From the NCBI GenBank assembly GCA_030427905.1, contig JAUICL010000004.1, positions 62,001-126,000 on the forward strand: 64,000 nucleotides of DNA, read 5' to 3'. Under the pieces are notes generated by a model. That model searched no databases. It saw only the letters and a list, made by a program, of their open reading frames with translations, and was not told where the DNA came from. Within the stretch, counting starts at the first letter, position 1, and the number at the start of each line of letters is the position of its first letter. Shown here in pieces: positions 53,210-61,995 of the stretch. The DNA comes from Bacteroidia bacterium. Its GTDB lineage: Bacteria > Bacteroidota > Bacteroidia > Flavobacteriales_D > Cryomorphaceae. The position numbers were made by a program, and so were the translations under genes.

Positions 53210-53614
53210 TTATTCACGAATTCCCATTGCGTTTAAACACGACTCGATTATCGGAAGTACCGGATCATCATTCATCGTAGGCATGCCATATGTAGCCTGG
53301 TTTAAACAATTATGAAGCTCCATGGTCAAGGCGTTAATTTCAGTATTTGATGGGTACTTCATTGTGTCGGCAAGTTTATAAATCACACTAGCACAGTTCG
53401 CGATTCTTAACGTGTCGACCGCCATATTCCAGGATTCGACATTCAACTTGAGTAGAGTTGTGTCTACGTCTAGAAGCGCTTCGTCCACAAAAGTGTCTTT
53501 CACGGTTTGCTCACTGACGATCGGTTCTTGATTCTTTGGGCTATTGCACGAAAACATCGCTCCGCAACAAAGCAGAATAGCGAGAAATTTAGTGGTTATG
53601 TACAAGTGTTTCAC
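53210..53614 (-). CDS. Small lipoprotein of unknown function
   Basis: 134 residues; the frame opens with GTG at 53614 and there is no nearby ATG. Lipobox MFSCNS. The mature part is about 110 residues, mostly helical, with two cysteines in the middle (IANCAS and LHNCLN) and one near the end (IESCLN) that might form disulfides. No family recognised. The gene is isolated, followed downstream by the oxidoreductase gene on the other strand. Confidence 0.65.
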   Translation of the reverse strand: MKHLYITTKFLAILLCCGAMFSCNSPKNQEPIVSEQTVKDTFVDEALLDVDTTLLKLNVESWNMAVDTLRIANCASVIYKLADTMKYPSNTEINALTMELHNCLNQATYGMPTMNDDPVLPIIESCLNAMGIRE

Positions 53615-54030
53615 AGTACGATTTGTTTAAAGGAATTCTCTTGACCCTGTGGTATTTTTGAATGTCTGAAAGTAAGGATCAGAACTTGGATTACCTAGGC
53701 TCCTAAGCGTGTTTGCTCGAGAATTAGAAACACAATTCAAAGAACCCTTATTTCTTGACATTTTATCAGGCGGAACCCAGGTTAATAGTGGGAAAACTTC
53801 TCTACAGAGTTGTAGAGTCTCCTTGACTTGTGCATTGTAGAACAACATGCAGTTTAGATCGTTTTTTTACAATCTTCACTTTCAAAGCAACAGTTTCTCG
53901 GAGCGGCAAACTTCTTGTTTTCCGCACTTTTCGATTCCCATTTGACCCACATAGATGCCCTACATTGTTTTGTGAAATGTCTTTGCGGTGATTTTGTTCA
54001 ATTCGGCACATAAATGGCTTTTTAATCGTC
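53615..54030. other. 416-base gap without a recognised gene
   Basis: No frame here resembles a protein; a minus-strand frame across 53802-54134 overlaps the DUF748 gene and has no family features. The only structure is a perfect 7-bp hairpin with a 4-base loop, CTCTACA at 53800-53806 and TGTAGAG at 53811-53817. Confidence 0.5.
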
Positions 54031-55107
54031 ATGAAAAAACAATACAAATGGGGCATTGCTATCGTTGCGCTTTTAATTGGGATCAGGCTAGCCTTGCCTT
54101 TCATACTCGAAAACCACATCAATAAGGCACTCAATAAGATAGAAGGATACCACGGTAGCGTTGATGATGTAGATCTACAGCTATATCGTGGTGGATTTCA
54201 ATTATATGACTTGATTCTATTTGAAGAAGCGTCTGAAAACCCCGATTTACCAATTGTAGACTTGAAAAAGCTAGATTTTAGTATTCAGTGGAATGCCTTG
54301 TTCAAGGGCAAGTTTGTTGGTGAAGTATATCTCGACACTTTGGACGTGAATTTCACCAAAAGAAAAGACGAAGCTGATACAATGGTTGATAGCACCGACC
54401 AGCGTATCAACTTGATTCAGGAAGTGCAAAAACTGAACCCCATACTGATCAATATCTTTGAAATTAATAATGGAAGTTTGTCCTACATCGATCCTACTTC
54501 TGAGCCTAAAGTCGATGTGAAGTTGAATAATTTTAATCTCTACGCGAGAAACCTTGGAAATGTAGTGGACAGATTAAAGGAGCTGCCTGCGAGCATTGTG
54601 TTTGAAGCTGCTACTATGGACAGTGGTTATATACATCTTGATGCACAGATGAATTACTTACTAGATCCACCTGACTTCGATTTTGACTTCAAAATGGAGC
54701 ACATCAATTTTCCAAGATTCAATGAGTTTTTTGAAGCCTATGCTAAATTTGATATCGAGACGGGCGAGTTTAACTTTTATGCCGAAGGAAAAGCGAAAAA
54801 TGGGGTGCTCGAGGCCTACGCCAAGCCGCTCATAGAAGGCTTGGAAATAGCTCCTGCTGACGAGGATGATGGTGTACTCAAAAAGATTTACGAAGGAGCT
54901 CTAGAAATAGGTACTGAAATATTTGAAAATTCTAAGGAAGATCAATTCGGAACAAAGGTGCCAATCTCAGGGACGCTTGAAAATGATGAAGCAGCTGTTT
55001 TACAGAGTCTTTGGAACTTTGTTAAGAATGCTTTTATAGAAGCATACAAACAAGAGATTGAACGAACGATCGACTTCCGATCAGAGTCAGAGATAAAGAG
55101 AAAATGA
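54031..55107 (+). CDS. DUF748 (AsmA-like) membrane-anchored protein
   Basis: 358 residues. An N-terminal helix (about 7-25) is followed by the DUF748 pattern: INKALNKIEGYHGSVDDVDL, LYRGGFQLYDL and KLDFSIQWNALFKGKFVGEVYLD (in part), then NGSLSYIDPTSEPKVDVKLNN. AsmA-like proteins form long beta structures across the periplasm and affect outer-membrane lipid supply. This one is short. Its stop overlaps the topoisomerase gene start by 4 bases (ATGA), so they are translationally coupled. Confidence 0.85.
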   Translation: MKKQYKWGIAIVALLIGIRLALPFILENHINKALNKIEGYHGSVDDVDLQLYRGGFQLYDLILFEEASENPDLPIVDLKKLDFSIQWNALFKGKFVGEVYLDTLDVNFTKRKDEADTMVDSTDQRINLIQEVQKLNPILINIFEINNGSLSYIDPTSEPKVDVKLNNFNLYARNLGNVVDRLKELPASIVFEAATMDSGYIHLDAQMNYLLDPPDFDFDFKMEHINFPRFNEFFEAYAKFDIETGEFNFYAEGKAKNGVLEAYAKPLIEGLEIAPADEDDGVLKKIYEGALEIGTEIFENSKEDQFGTKVPISGTLENDEAAVLQSLWNFVKNAFIEAYKQEIERTIDFRSESEIKRK

Positions 55108-56108
55108 CGGCTATCGACCTGCCACCTGATCTCGTCTATCTGACCGATGAAACACTCGGGATAAGACGTCGAAAATACGGGCGCGGTTTTTCCTACCTCA
55201 ACCCGAAAGGTGAGTTGATAAGGGATGAATCCGAGTTGAGCCGAATTAAGATGCTAGCAGTGCCGCCCGCTTGGAGCGAAGTGTGGATTTCGCCACTTCC
55301 AAATGGCCACCTGCAAGCCACTGGGCGAGATGAAAAACAGCGAAAGCAGTACCGCTACCACGAATTATGGACTTCATTTGCACAGCGACAAAAGTTCCAC
55401 CATCTATGGGAATTCGGCCAGCTACTTCCAAGAATACGTGCAGTGTGTGAGAGCGATTTGAGAAGACCAACCTGGGATTTTCAGAAAGTAGCAGCGCTTG
55501 CGGTTTCTGTCATGGATTCCCTTCATCTGCGCGTTGGAAGCCGGTTTTATTCTAAAACCAATCACACTTATGGCCTCACAACTTTGAGACGCAAACACAT
55601 CCATCTTTGTGAAAACGAACTCGAATTGAGTTTTACCGGGAAAACAGGCAAGGAAAGGAAGCTTATCCTCGATGATAAACGGCTCGTGAGATTGATCAAA
55701 GAATGCTCTGATTTGCCGGGCTACGAAATATTCAGGTATCGAGATAAGGATGTAAGAAAACCACTGAGAAGTCAGGACTTTAATGAATACTTGAGAGAGA
55801 TCTCTAAAAATGACGAAGTTTCTGCCAAGGATTTTAGAACATGGGGTGCGAACGTGCTCTGTCTCCAAAAAGCTGATGAAGCTTTTGAATTATCAAAAAC
55901 TTCTCGGAAAAAGATTGAGAATATACTCGCAGGGCTCGTTGCCAAAGAGATGGGGCACACGCTTTCGATTTGCAAGAGCTCTTATTTACATCCCAAAGTC
56001 TTGGAATACGCATTAAACAAAAAGCCTGGTACTACAAAAGTGGAAGAAAATGACTTCGATGTATTTGAGGACGAGCTTCTGATGATTCTTCAAAGTCAGT
56101 CCCAATAA
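55104..56108 (+). CDS. DNA topoisomerase IB
   Basis: 334 residues, the size of bacterial small type IB enzymes. Family motifs: an N-terminal Lys/Arg-rich strand set (GIRRRKYGRGFSYL), PPAWSEVWISPLPNGHLQATGRD (in part), the LHLRVGSRFYS region with the active-site Arg, KTGKE for the catalytic Lys, and Y294 in CKSSYLHPKV as the covalent nucleophile. It relaxes both positive and negative supercoils without ATP. Translationally coupled to the DUF748 gene. Such enzymes are accessory in bacteria and often lie with stress genes. Confidence 0.94.
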   Translation: MTAIDLPPDLVYLTDETLGIRRRKYGRGFSYLNPKGELIRDESELSRIKMLAVPPAWSEVWISPLPNGHLQATGRDEKQRKQYRYHELWTSFAQRQKFHHLWEFGQLLPRIRAVCESDLRRPTWDFQKVAALAVSVMDSLHLRVGSRFYSKTNHTYGLTTLRRKHIHLCENELELSFTGKTGKERKLILDDKRLVRLIKECSDLPGYEIFRYRDKDVRKPLRSQDFNEYLREISKNDEVSAKDFRTWGANVLCLQKADEAFELSKTSRKKIENILAGLVAKEMGHTLSICKSSYLHPKVLEYALNKKPGTTKVEENDFDVFEDELLMILQSQSQ

Positions 56109-56201
56109 AAAAGCGACTTTCTTGACTCTGAATTGCCCCAAATAGTATTGGCAGCGCGAAGAGACAGGAAAAATCGCTTGCGACTCTTTTAAAAGTACAG
56201 A

Positions 56202-56633
56202 CTACCTTCCGTTCATCATACTCCGGTAGTCTTTGGCAAGATCCGTCATTTTTGATTCAGAAAGTGTCTTGTCGGCCATGGGAAAGACATCTTCTTCTTC
56301 CTCGTCTAAGTGATGCAGTACTTCGTGTTTCAGCTTCTTAGCAGTTGCCAGCCAGCCTGGTGAAGACATATCGGTCTCATCAAGTTCTTCAATAAGCTTG
56401 TCGATGTCTTGGTGCTCTGCTACGCTATGTCTGGCTTGATCTTGTGTCTCGTCAAATTTAAAAAGTGGACGATAGAAGTATCGCTCTTCAGCATCGGCGT
56501 GAACCTTCAGTTCATTTTTGAGTTCTTCATAGATGACCTTGCGCTTTTTGGTTTCACCGCTGGTGTCTACGAGCATGTTGCAGAGTATACGTTGCTTTTT
56601 ATGATCTTCTATTATTTCTTCAAATAATTTCAT
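56202..56633 (-). CDS. Hemerythrin-domain protein
   Basis: 143 residues, four helices. Iron ligands: H11 in EDHKKQR, H45 with EE in HADAEERYF, then HSVAEHQDID and HEVLHHLDEEEEDVFP. The HxxxE and HHxDEEEED patterns fit the O2- or NO-binding diiron site of stand-alone bacterial hemerythrins. Probably an oxygen, nitric-oxide or iron sensor or store. Monocistronic. Confidence 0.9.
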   Translation of the reverse strand: MKLFEEIIEDHKKQRILCNMLVDTSGETKKRKVIYEELKNELKVHADAEERYFYRPLFKFDETQDQARHSVAEHQDIDKLIEELDETDMSSPGWLATAKKLKHEVLHHLDEEEEDVFPMADKTLSESKMTDLAKDYRSMMNGR

Positions 56634-56779
56634 TGTAAGTGGGTTTTTGATGTTAGAAATATTCAGTCTAAGGGTGTCGATTCCATGAGAGAATTCGATG
56701 TGGGTTTTTGAGTAGGTAGTTTAGATATGACTATCTACATGACCTTTTTCATTCATTTGAATGATATGAAACACGAGCC

Positions 56780-56992
56780 CTACTCAGAGACGATCGATTT
56801 CTGTGAAATTAGATCGCTCTTTCCCTCTTCAAACTCAACCAAGTAAACTGGATTTTCTGCGGTTGCATGAGCTTCAAGGGTTTGGCCGTTTAGTTCCAAT
56901 TCAATATCCTGTATGTAGCGGTCTTGAATTTTTCCGGTCAATTTGCCGTGTCTTGTTTCAACTTGTACTTTGTCGTTCTTCTGGTAAGTCAT
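56780..56992 (-). CDS. DUF2945 (hypervirulence-associated Tudor-like) small protein
   Basis: 70 residues forming a small beta barrel. Typical order of the family: a leading KNDKVQVETRHGKLTGKI, then a conserved ENPVYLVEFEEGKSDLI and a final SIVSE strand. Family members are small stress-linked proteins in many bacteria; the molecular function is not established. A separate transcript is likely, as it lies 147 bases after the hemerythrin gene region and 79 bases before the DUF1328 gene. Confidence 0.75.
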   Translation of the reverse strand: MTYQKNDKVQVETRHGKLTGKIQDRYIQDIELELNGQTLEAHATAENPVYLVEFEEGKSDLISQKSIVSE

Positions 56993-57070
56993 TTTTTAAA
57001 TGTTTTGGGGTTAATAAGTGATGTGATCGGTTTCAGCTATGCGCAAGGGGGCTGACAGATCTTGGGAACA

Positions 57071-57229
57071 TCAACCGAGAAAATTCATGACTACCGATAC
57101 GATGAGTACGATGATGAAAATGTAAAAAAGGATTTTGGCAATTGATGCGAAGCCAGATGAGATCCTTCCAAATCCGAGTATTCCGAAGAGAACCGCAAGG
57201 ATTGCAGCTCCTATAATCCATTCAATCAT
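57071..57229 (-). CDS. DUF1328 small membrane protein
   Basis: 52 residues from ATG at 57229; an upstream ATG at 57268 would add 13 hydrophilic residues and is less likely. Two hydrophobic helices with IIGAAILAVLFGILGFGRI and ILFYIFIIVLIVSVV, the DUF1328 pattern. These small inner-membrane proteins accompany stress genes in many proteobacteria and Bacteroidota, function unknown. Confidence 0.8.
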   Translation of the reverse strand: MIEWIIGAAILAVLFGILGFGRISSGFASIAKILFYIFIIVLIVSVVMNFLG

Positions 57230-57519
57230 AACATTTATTTTTTTGGGGTTTTTCTTTACTTGAGCCAACTATAGTACCATACCCATCCAACCCTTGCTGA
57301 TATGCGCTATTTTGGATTGGAAACCTTGAAAAAACCTACTCGAGAGCGAGATTTCAATCAAATATTGTGATGTCTTTGGTTCTTCAGTTCGCCTAATTGT
57401 TCACCCCATTTCTGTTGATTTTGGGGATAAAATTCCACACTTCAACGTGAGAACCTACTGAAAATGCAGTTGAAGATCTCTGGAATCATTTTAGCAACGC
57501 TTAGGTCAAAGAACAGATT

Positions 57520-58446
57520 ATGGTCCAAAATCAAGAAGGCTCGCCACAGCGCTTTAAACTCAAGCATAGTTTCTCAATATTAAAAGAAGCAGGGAAGAAC
57601 TGGAACAAGTCGGATCCATTCCGATTGAGTGCCATCATCGCATACTACGCCATACTTTCAATGCCAGCTCTGCTGGTTATCATTGTCAACTTGCTCGGTT
57701 TGATCTGGGGAAATGACGTGGTAGAAGGAAGGCTGAGTGGAGAGTTGACCGCTGTGATGGGCCAGAATACGGCAGAAGCCGTTACCACTATGATCGACAA
57801 TGCCATGTCCACCGACCAGAGTTTAATTTTCAACATTATCGGGATTGCCAGTTTGATTTTTGGTGCTACAGGAGTCTTTTTTCACCTTCAGCGCTCGCTC
57901 AATCGCATTTGGGGGCTGCGCGTCAATCCCGACGCGAGCTGGTTGAGAATGTTAATCGACCGTACTTTGAGCTTTGGTTTCGTGCTAGTACTCGGATTTT
58001 TGCTCCTCATCACCTTCGTGTTGAGTGCGGCTTTGACCGCCTTGAGCGATCGCTTGAGAGATGTGTTTAGTGATTTAGTCGTAGTAGTAGCTCAAGTGGC
58101 AGACTTTATCATCACCATAGGGGTTGTCGCTCTCTTGTTTGCTTTAATATTCAAATTCCTACCACATGCGAAGGTCAAATGGAAATCAGTTTGGGTTGGA
58201 GCCTTTCTTACTTCTGTTTTGTTCGACTTGGGAAAGTACGCATTGGCCTTTTATTTTGGCCAAACCGAACCGGGAAGTACTTACGGTGCCGCAGGATCTA
58301 TCATTCTCATTCTGCTTTGGGTGTCGTATGCATCCTTAATCATGTTTTTTGGCGCTCAAATCACTTATGTCTTTGCCAAGCGTTATGGGGGTGGAGTCCA
58401 ACCTACCGACGCAGCTGTTAGAGAAAACGAAGCTGTATACGCCTGA
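57520..58446 (+). CDS. YihY/BrkB family membrane protein
   Basis: 308 residues with six helices. Family motifs: SAIIAYYAILSMPALLVIIV (about 37-56), FGATGVFFHLQRSLNRIWGL (about 110-129) and a LLWVSYASLIMFFGAQITYVFA end segment. BrkB/YihY proteins are widespread and not enzymatically characterised; a role in envelope transport is inferred. It is followed after 165 bases by the barrel gene in the same direction. Confidence 0.92.
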   Translation: MVQNQEGSPQRFKLKHSFSILKEAGKNWNKSDPFRLSAIIAYYAILSMPALLVIIVNLLGLIWGNDVVEGRLSGELTAVMGQNTAEAVTTMIDNAMSTDQSLIFNIIGIASLIFGATGVFFHLQRSLNRIWGLRVNPDASWLRMLIDRTLSFGFVLVLGFLLLITFVLSAALTALSDRLRDVFSDLVVVVAQVADFIITIGVVALLFALIFKFLPHAKVKWKSVWVGAFLTSVLFDLGKYALAFYFGQTEPGSTYGAAGSIILILLWVSYASLIMFFGAQITYVFAKRYGGGVQPTDAAVRENEAVYA

Positions 58447-58611
58447 AGGACTTTTCTTGACACAAGATCGATACTCCACAAAGCTTTCTGGAATGCCTAT
58501 GGCTTTAGAATCAATCATCAGTCTCAAACCCTAATGTGTAGAACGGATGAGCCTTGTGGTTCCGCATTGTTGAAATTACTCTGGCGAGCATTTTGCCTTG
58601 ATTCTTTTAGC

Positions 58612-59796
58612 ATGTTCAAACCACGCCATTTCTATACACATTTTCCTTCGGCAGCGCTATTATTGATCTTCTTGTCTTCATCTCTAGAGATGAACGGGCA
58701 GCACAATAAAGATGAGTTGGGTTTGGTGGAATTCTTCACCATTCACACCAATAAGGGAAGGCTTCAAAAAGTTTCGACTGCGTACCCAGCTAAATTGATT
58801 CTAGCACCAATAATCTCATTTCGTTCTGAGACCAGTTTGGCTTTTGGAACAGGAGCCAAATTCCTCTTTAAGTTGAAAGGTTCGGGCGACGAAACCCGGA
58901 CATCCAACATGCCAATGGCGGCTCAGTACACCTTGAAAAATCAGTTTATACTTCAGTCAGGCTTTGAAATTCTTGCCCCTCAAGAAAAATGGATGTTGAC
59001 GGGAAATTTTCGCTTTCAAAGTTTTCCGCGGTCTTATTTTGGAATTGGAGATGACACTCCAGAGTCAGGCGCTGTACTGTACGATTACGACCAGTTGCTG
59101 ATTGAGCCGATTCTCCTGAAGCAGGCCTTCGCCCGCTATCTCTTTCTAGGAGCGGGGATAAGATACAACTATGTGAATAATGTTAAGTTTGATGAAGGTG
59201 AGCAATTGTCAGATGATTTGAATATCACCGGTGCCTATGGCTCACAAGTCATTGGTGTGGAGCTAGCCGCGGTGTACGATAGCCGCAATAACCTGCTCAA
59301 TGCCACCGACGGTTGCTATTTTGAATTCACCTATGGAATCTATGACGATCGGGCGGGGAGTAGTCACTCTTTCAATCTCACCCGATTTGATTTTAGATAC
59401 TACTGGAGCCTTTCCCAGAAAAGAAATGATGTCTTCGCTGTTCAGTTAATTGGACACTTCGCTGATAAGAGTGCCCCGCTCGCAGAAATGGCCTATTTCG
59501 GCAGCCCTGAAATCATGCGGGGGTACTACGAAGGTAGGTACATTGATTACACCATGCTGGCTTTTCAAACCGAATACAGACGACCGCTTTGGGGACGCTT
59601 TGGTGCCGTTGTGTTTGCTGGGATAGGGAATGTACAGCCTAATCTACACGACTACAATATCGCTGATATCGATTACTCCATTGGCTTGGGGCTACGTTTT
59701 CTCCTAGATCAGCGCGAAAACTTGAACCTTCGTTTCGACTGGGGCTTTGGGGATAACTCTAACAATTATTATTTCAACATTGCCGAGGCTTTTTAA
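58612..59796 (+). CDS. BamA/TamA-like outer-membrane barrel without POTRA domains
   Basis: 394 residues from ATG at 58612; a frame start at 58534 would put 26 residues before the signal. A signal peptide (about 10-33) precedes a 16-strand-type surface-antigen barrel. Typical strands are YFGIGDD, GAGIRYNYV, GVELAAVYDSRNN and the L6-type RGYYEGRYID; the end reads GFGDNSNNYYFNIAEAF with a final aromatic. No POTRA repeat is present, unlike BamA. Members with only a barrel are known in this phylum with unclear function. Confidence 0.85.
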   Translation: MFKPRHFYTHFPSAALLLIFLSSSLEMNGQHNKDELGLVEFFTIHTNKGRLQKVSTAYPAKLILAPIISFRSETSLAFGTGAKFLFKLKGSGDETRTSNMPMAAQYTLKNQFILQSGFEILAPQEKWMLTGNFRFQSFPRSYFGIGDDTPESGAVLYDYDQLLIEPILLKQAFARYLFLGAGIRYNYVNNVKFDEGEQLSDDLNITGAYGSQVIGVELAAVYDSRNNLLNATDGCYFEFTYGIYDDRAGSSHSFNLTRFDFRYYWSLSQKRNDVFAVQLIGHFADKSAPLAEMAYFGSPEIMRGYYEGRYIDYTMLAFQTEYRRPLWGRFGAVVFAGIGNVQPNLHDYNIADIDYSIGLGLRFLLDQRENLNLRFDWGFGDNSNNYYFNIAEAF

Positions 59797-60007
59797 AACA
59801 CAAAGCCAACCATTTAGATGATAGAAACGTGGGGTGAAAGTTCTACGGTATTGATAAAATCTGCCCCAAAATGATATTCGGTATCGGCTGAAACGTACGG
59901 TTAACAAGACGTATTTTTCCAAGTTTTCTGGAACCCTTTTTGGATCATTTACTATACCGATGGCAATTAGAGCCCATCGATCTCAAACGCATAAAAATTA
60001 TAAAAAC

Positions 60008-60451
60008 ATGAAAACGATATACTTAGTGTTTATAGCCAGTTTTTTAGCTGGATGTAGTTCTGTAACATCCCTCGAAGATGTTCGAAAACAAGAAGATGAA
60101 GCTCGCAGCGACCTATTGGAAGCCGAAGAAGAGTTGATTGAACTTGCTGAAATGAAAGAAGCGTATTCTGTAGATTCGAAGGAAACGGCGATTGAAGCTT
60201 TGGAAGGCCGTCAGAAGCAGATCAATTCGGATATAAAAAGCTTGAAGAAAATTGAGTCAAAGGGCCTGACCAAAACCAGTGACTCTATGATAAAGGGGCT
60301 TAAGAAAGAAGATGATGATATCAAGGCTCGAATCAAATCACTCAAGAAGCTGGAAGACGAAAACTGGGAGGCGCCGATGGACTCGATCAACGATCTGATT
60401 GATCAGCTAGAGATCAAAATCAATATGATTACGTCGAATTTGGAAGAATAG
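60008..60451 (+). CDS. Coiled-coil lipoprotein
   Basis: 147 residues from ATG at 60008 (the open frame begins 16 codons earlier, before the signal). Lipobox LAGCSS. Almost the whole mature part is a heptad-like Glu/Lys/Leu helix (about 25-145). No family recognised. It could be a structural lipoprotein of the outer membrane, similar in build though not in sequence to Lpp-type proteins. Its 3' end is 54 bases from the efflux terminator. Confidence 0.7.
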   Translation: MKTIYLVFIASFLAGCSSVTSLEDVRKQEDEARSDLLEAEEELIELAEMKEAYSVDSKETAIEALEGRQKQINSDIKSLKKIESKGLTKTSDSMIKGLKKEDDDIKARIKSLKKLEDENWEAPMDSINDLIDQLEIKINMITSNLEE

Positions 60452-60505
60452 TCAGGGATTAACTCTTTCACTAACCCTTTTAAGAGTTGATATACGCTAA
60501 AAAAA

Positions 60506-60532
60506 ACGGCACCCCATTTTTTGAGGTGCCGT
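60506..60532 (-). terminator. Rho-independent terminator of the efflux operon
   Basis: A perfect 8-bp stem, ACGGCACC at 60506-60513 with GGTGCCGT at 60525-60532, around an 11-base loop. On the minus strand a run of T follows (complement of 60499-60506). It is 32 bases after the outer-membrane channel stop. Confidence 0.9.
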
Positions 60533-60564
60533 GGTGTTTAGGGGGTGATTTAAGAAACAGAAGC

Positions 60565-61995
60565 TTATCGCCATCCACCACCCAGCGCTCGATAGAGATT
60601 GATCCGCGCATGAAGATGATTCTTTTTTGTTTCAACCAGTTCTAATTTAGATTCAAGTGCGTCTCTTTGAGTAAGCAACACTTCCATATAGTCTGCTCTG
60701 GCCGACTGGTAGAGCATGGTCGAAACATTGATGGATTTATTTAGAGCATCCACCTGCTTGTATTTATAGTCATAGCTGATCCGTATGTTTTCCAGATTCG
60801 ACAGATCATTGGTCACTTCGATGTATCCACATAGAATAGCGCGTTCATACTCAAAAACAGCGGCAAGCTGTCTGGCGTTGGCCCTGCTATACTCTGCTTT
60901 AATGGCTCTTCTGTTGATAAGTGGCCCAGCCAGCTCGGCAGTGAGATTGTAGAATATCGCCTGCGGTGTAATACTGATAAACTGCGGCTGAAAGGCTTCT
61001 AAACCTATTCCAGCACTCAGTCCGACTTTAGGGAAGAAATTGGCTCTGGCTACTTGTACATTGAGCTTCGAAGCCGTTAAATCATATTCAGCTTGCTTGA
61101 TGTCAGGACGATTCAAGAGAAGTTGTGACGGGAGACCTGTGAAAACAGTATCGACTTGTTTATCCAGGAACGCAGATGAATTTCGCTCAATTGGGGCGGG
61201 GTACCTTCCGATCAAAAAGTTCAACTCATTCTCAACTTCTATAATCTCTTGTTTTATGGCGAACTTTTCACTTTGGCTCTTCATCACTTCCGCCTCAAAC
61301 CGCAAAACAGCCAGTTCATTGGATTGAGCTGTCTGCTTTTGCATCTTCACTATTTGAAGAGCGTTCTTCTGAATGTTCAAGTTTTGTTCGATGATCGTCA
61401 GCTGATTGTCGAGCGCTTCCAACTCGTAGTATGCCATCGCAATTTCAGCGACAAGGTTAGTCACAAGAAAGTTCCGCCCTTCAATGGTCGCGAGATATTC
61501 CATCACCGCGGCCTTCTTCGAATTTCTCAGCTTTTTCCAGATATCAATCTCCCAATTCGCGACCAATCCAGCTTTGTAATTGGTCAGTGGCTCGGGAAAT
61601 TCTTCCTGACCTTTTATCGGAAGATTTTTCTCGACAGCACCATTTCTGGTGTATTCTCCAATTTTCTCAAGGTCAGCTCCAGCTCCATATCCCACGCTTG
61701 GTAAGTATTCACCGGTTCTTTGGTTTACTTCACTTTCTGCTACCGCGATTTGGCTTAAGAAAATGTTGAGTTCTTGATTGTGGGCGAGCGCTGAATCAAT
61801 CAAGGCGATGAGTTCAGGCTCTTTAAAAAAGTCGCGCCATGAGATGGTCGAACTGTTCACTGAGTCGGCGGGAAGTGAACTATAGGTGTCAGGTGTGGCT
61901 GTATTGGCTTCTTGAATGTGTTGGGTAGGCACACAAGATTGTGTGATCACGATCAGCAAGACAAAAAGCTGTGCCGTATAAAGGAATCGCTTCAT
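60565..61995 (-). CDS. RND efflux outer-membrane channel (OprM/TolC-type lipoprotein)
   Basis: 476 residues with a lipoprotein signal (lipobox TQSCVP). Two repeated outer-membrane-efflux domains (about 60-250 and 260-470) with the OprM-type segments SWRDFFKEPELIALIDSAL, ANWEIDIWKKLRNSKKA and RADYMEVLLTQRDALESKLELV (in part). Closes the tripartite pump with the RND protein encoded upstream. ATGA overlap shows translational coupling. Confidence 0.94.
   Translation of the reverse strand: MKRFLYTAQLFVLLIVITQSCVPTQHIQEANTATPDTYSSLPADSVNSSTISWRDFFKEPELIALIDSALAHNQELNIFLSQIAVAESEVNQRTGEYLPSVGYGAGADLEKIGEYTRNGAVEKNLPIKGQEEFPEPLTNYKAGLVANWEIDIWKKLRNSKKAAVMEYLATIEGRNFLVTNLVAEIAMAYYELEALDNQLTIIEQNLNIQKNALQIVKMQKQTAQSNELAVLRFEAEVMKSQSEKFAIKQEIIEVENELNFLIGRYPAPIERNSSAFLDKQVDTVFTGLPSQLLLNRPDIKQAEYDLTASKLNVQVARANFFPKVGLSAGIGLEAFQPQFISITPQAIFYNLTAELAGPLINRRAIKAEYSRANARQLAAVFEYERAILCGYIEVTNDLSNLENIRISYDYKYKQVDALNKSINVSTMLYQSARADYMEVLLTQRDALESKLELVETKKNHLHARINLYRALGGGWR

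Noticed and set aside
53802-54134. 110-codon minus-strand frame
   Set aside because: It overlaps the start of the DUF748 gene, has a low-complexity composition and no recognisable domain.
56749-56764. 6-bp hairpin TCATTC/GAATGA after the DUF2945 gene
   Set aside because: On the relevant strand it is followed by A, not T; it does not look like a terminator.
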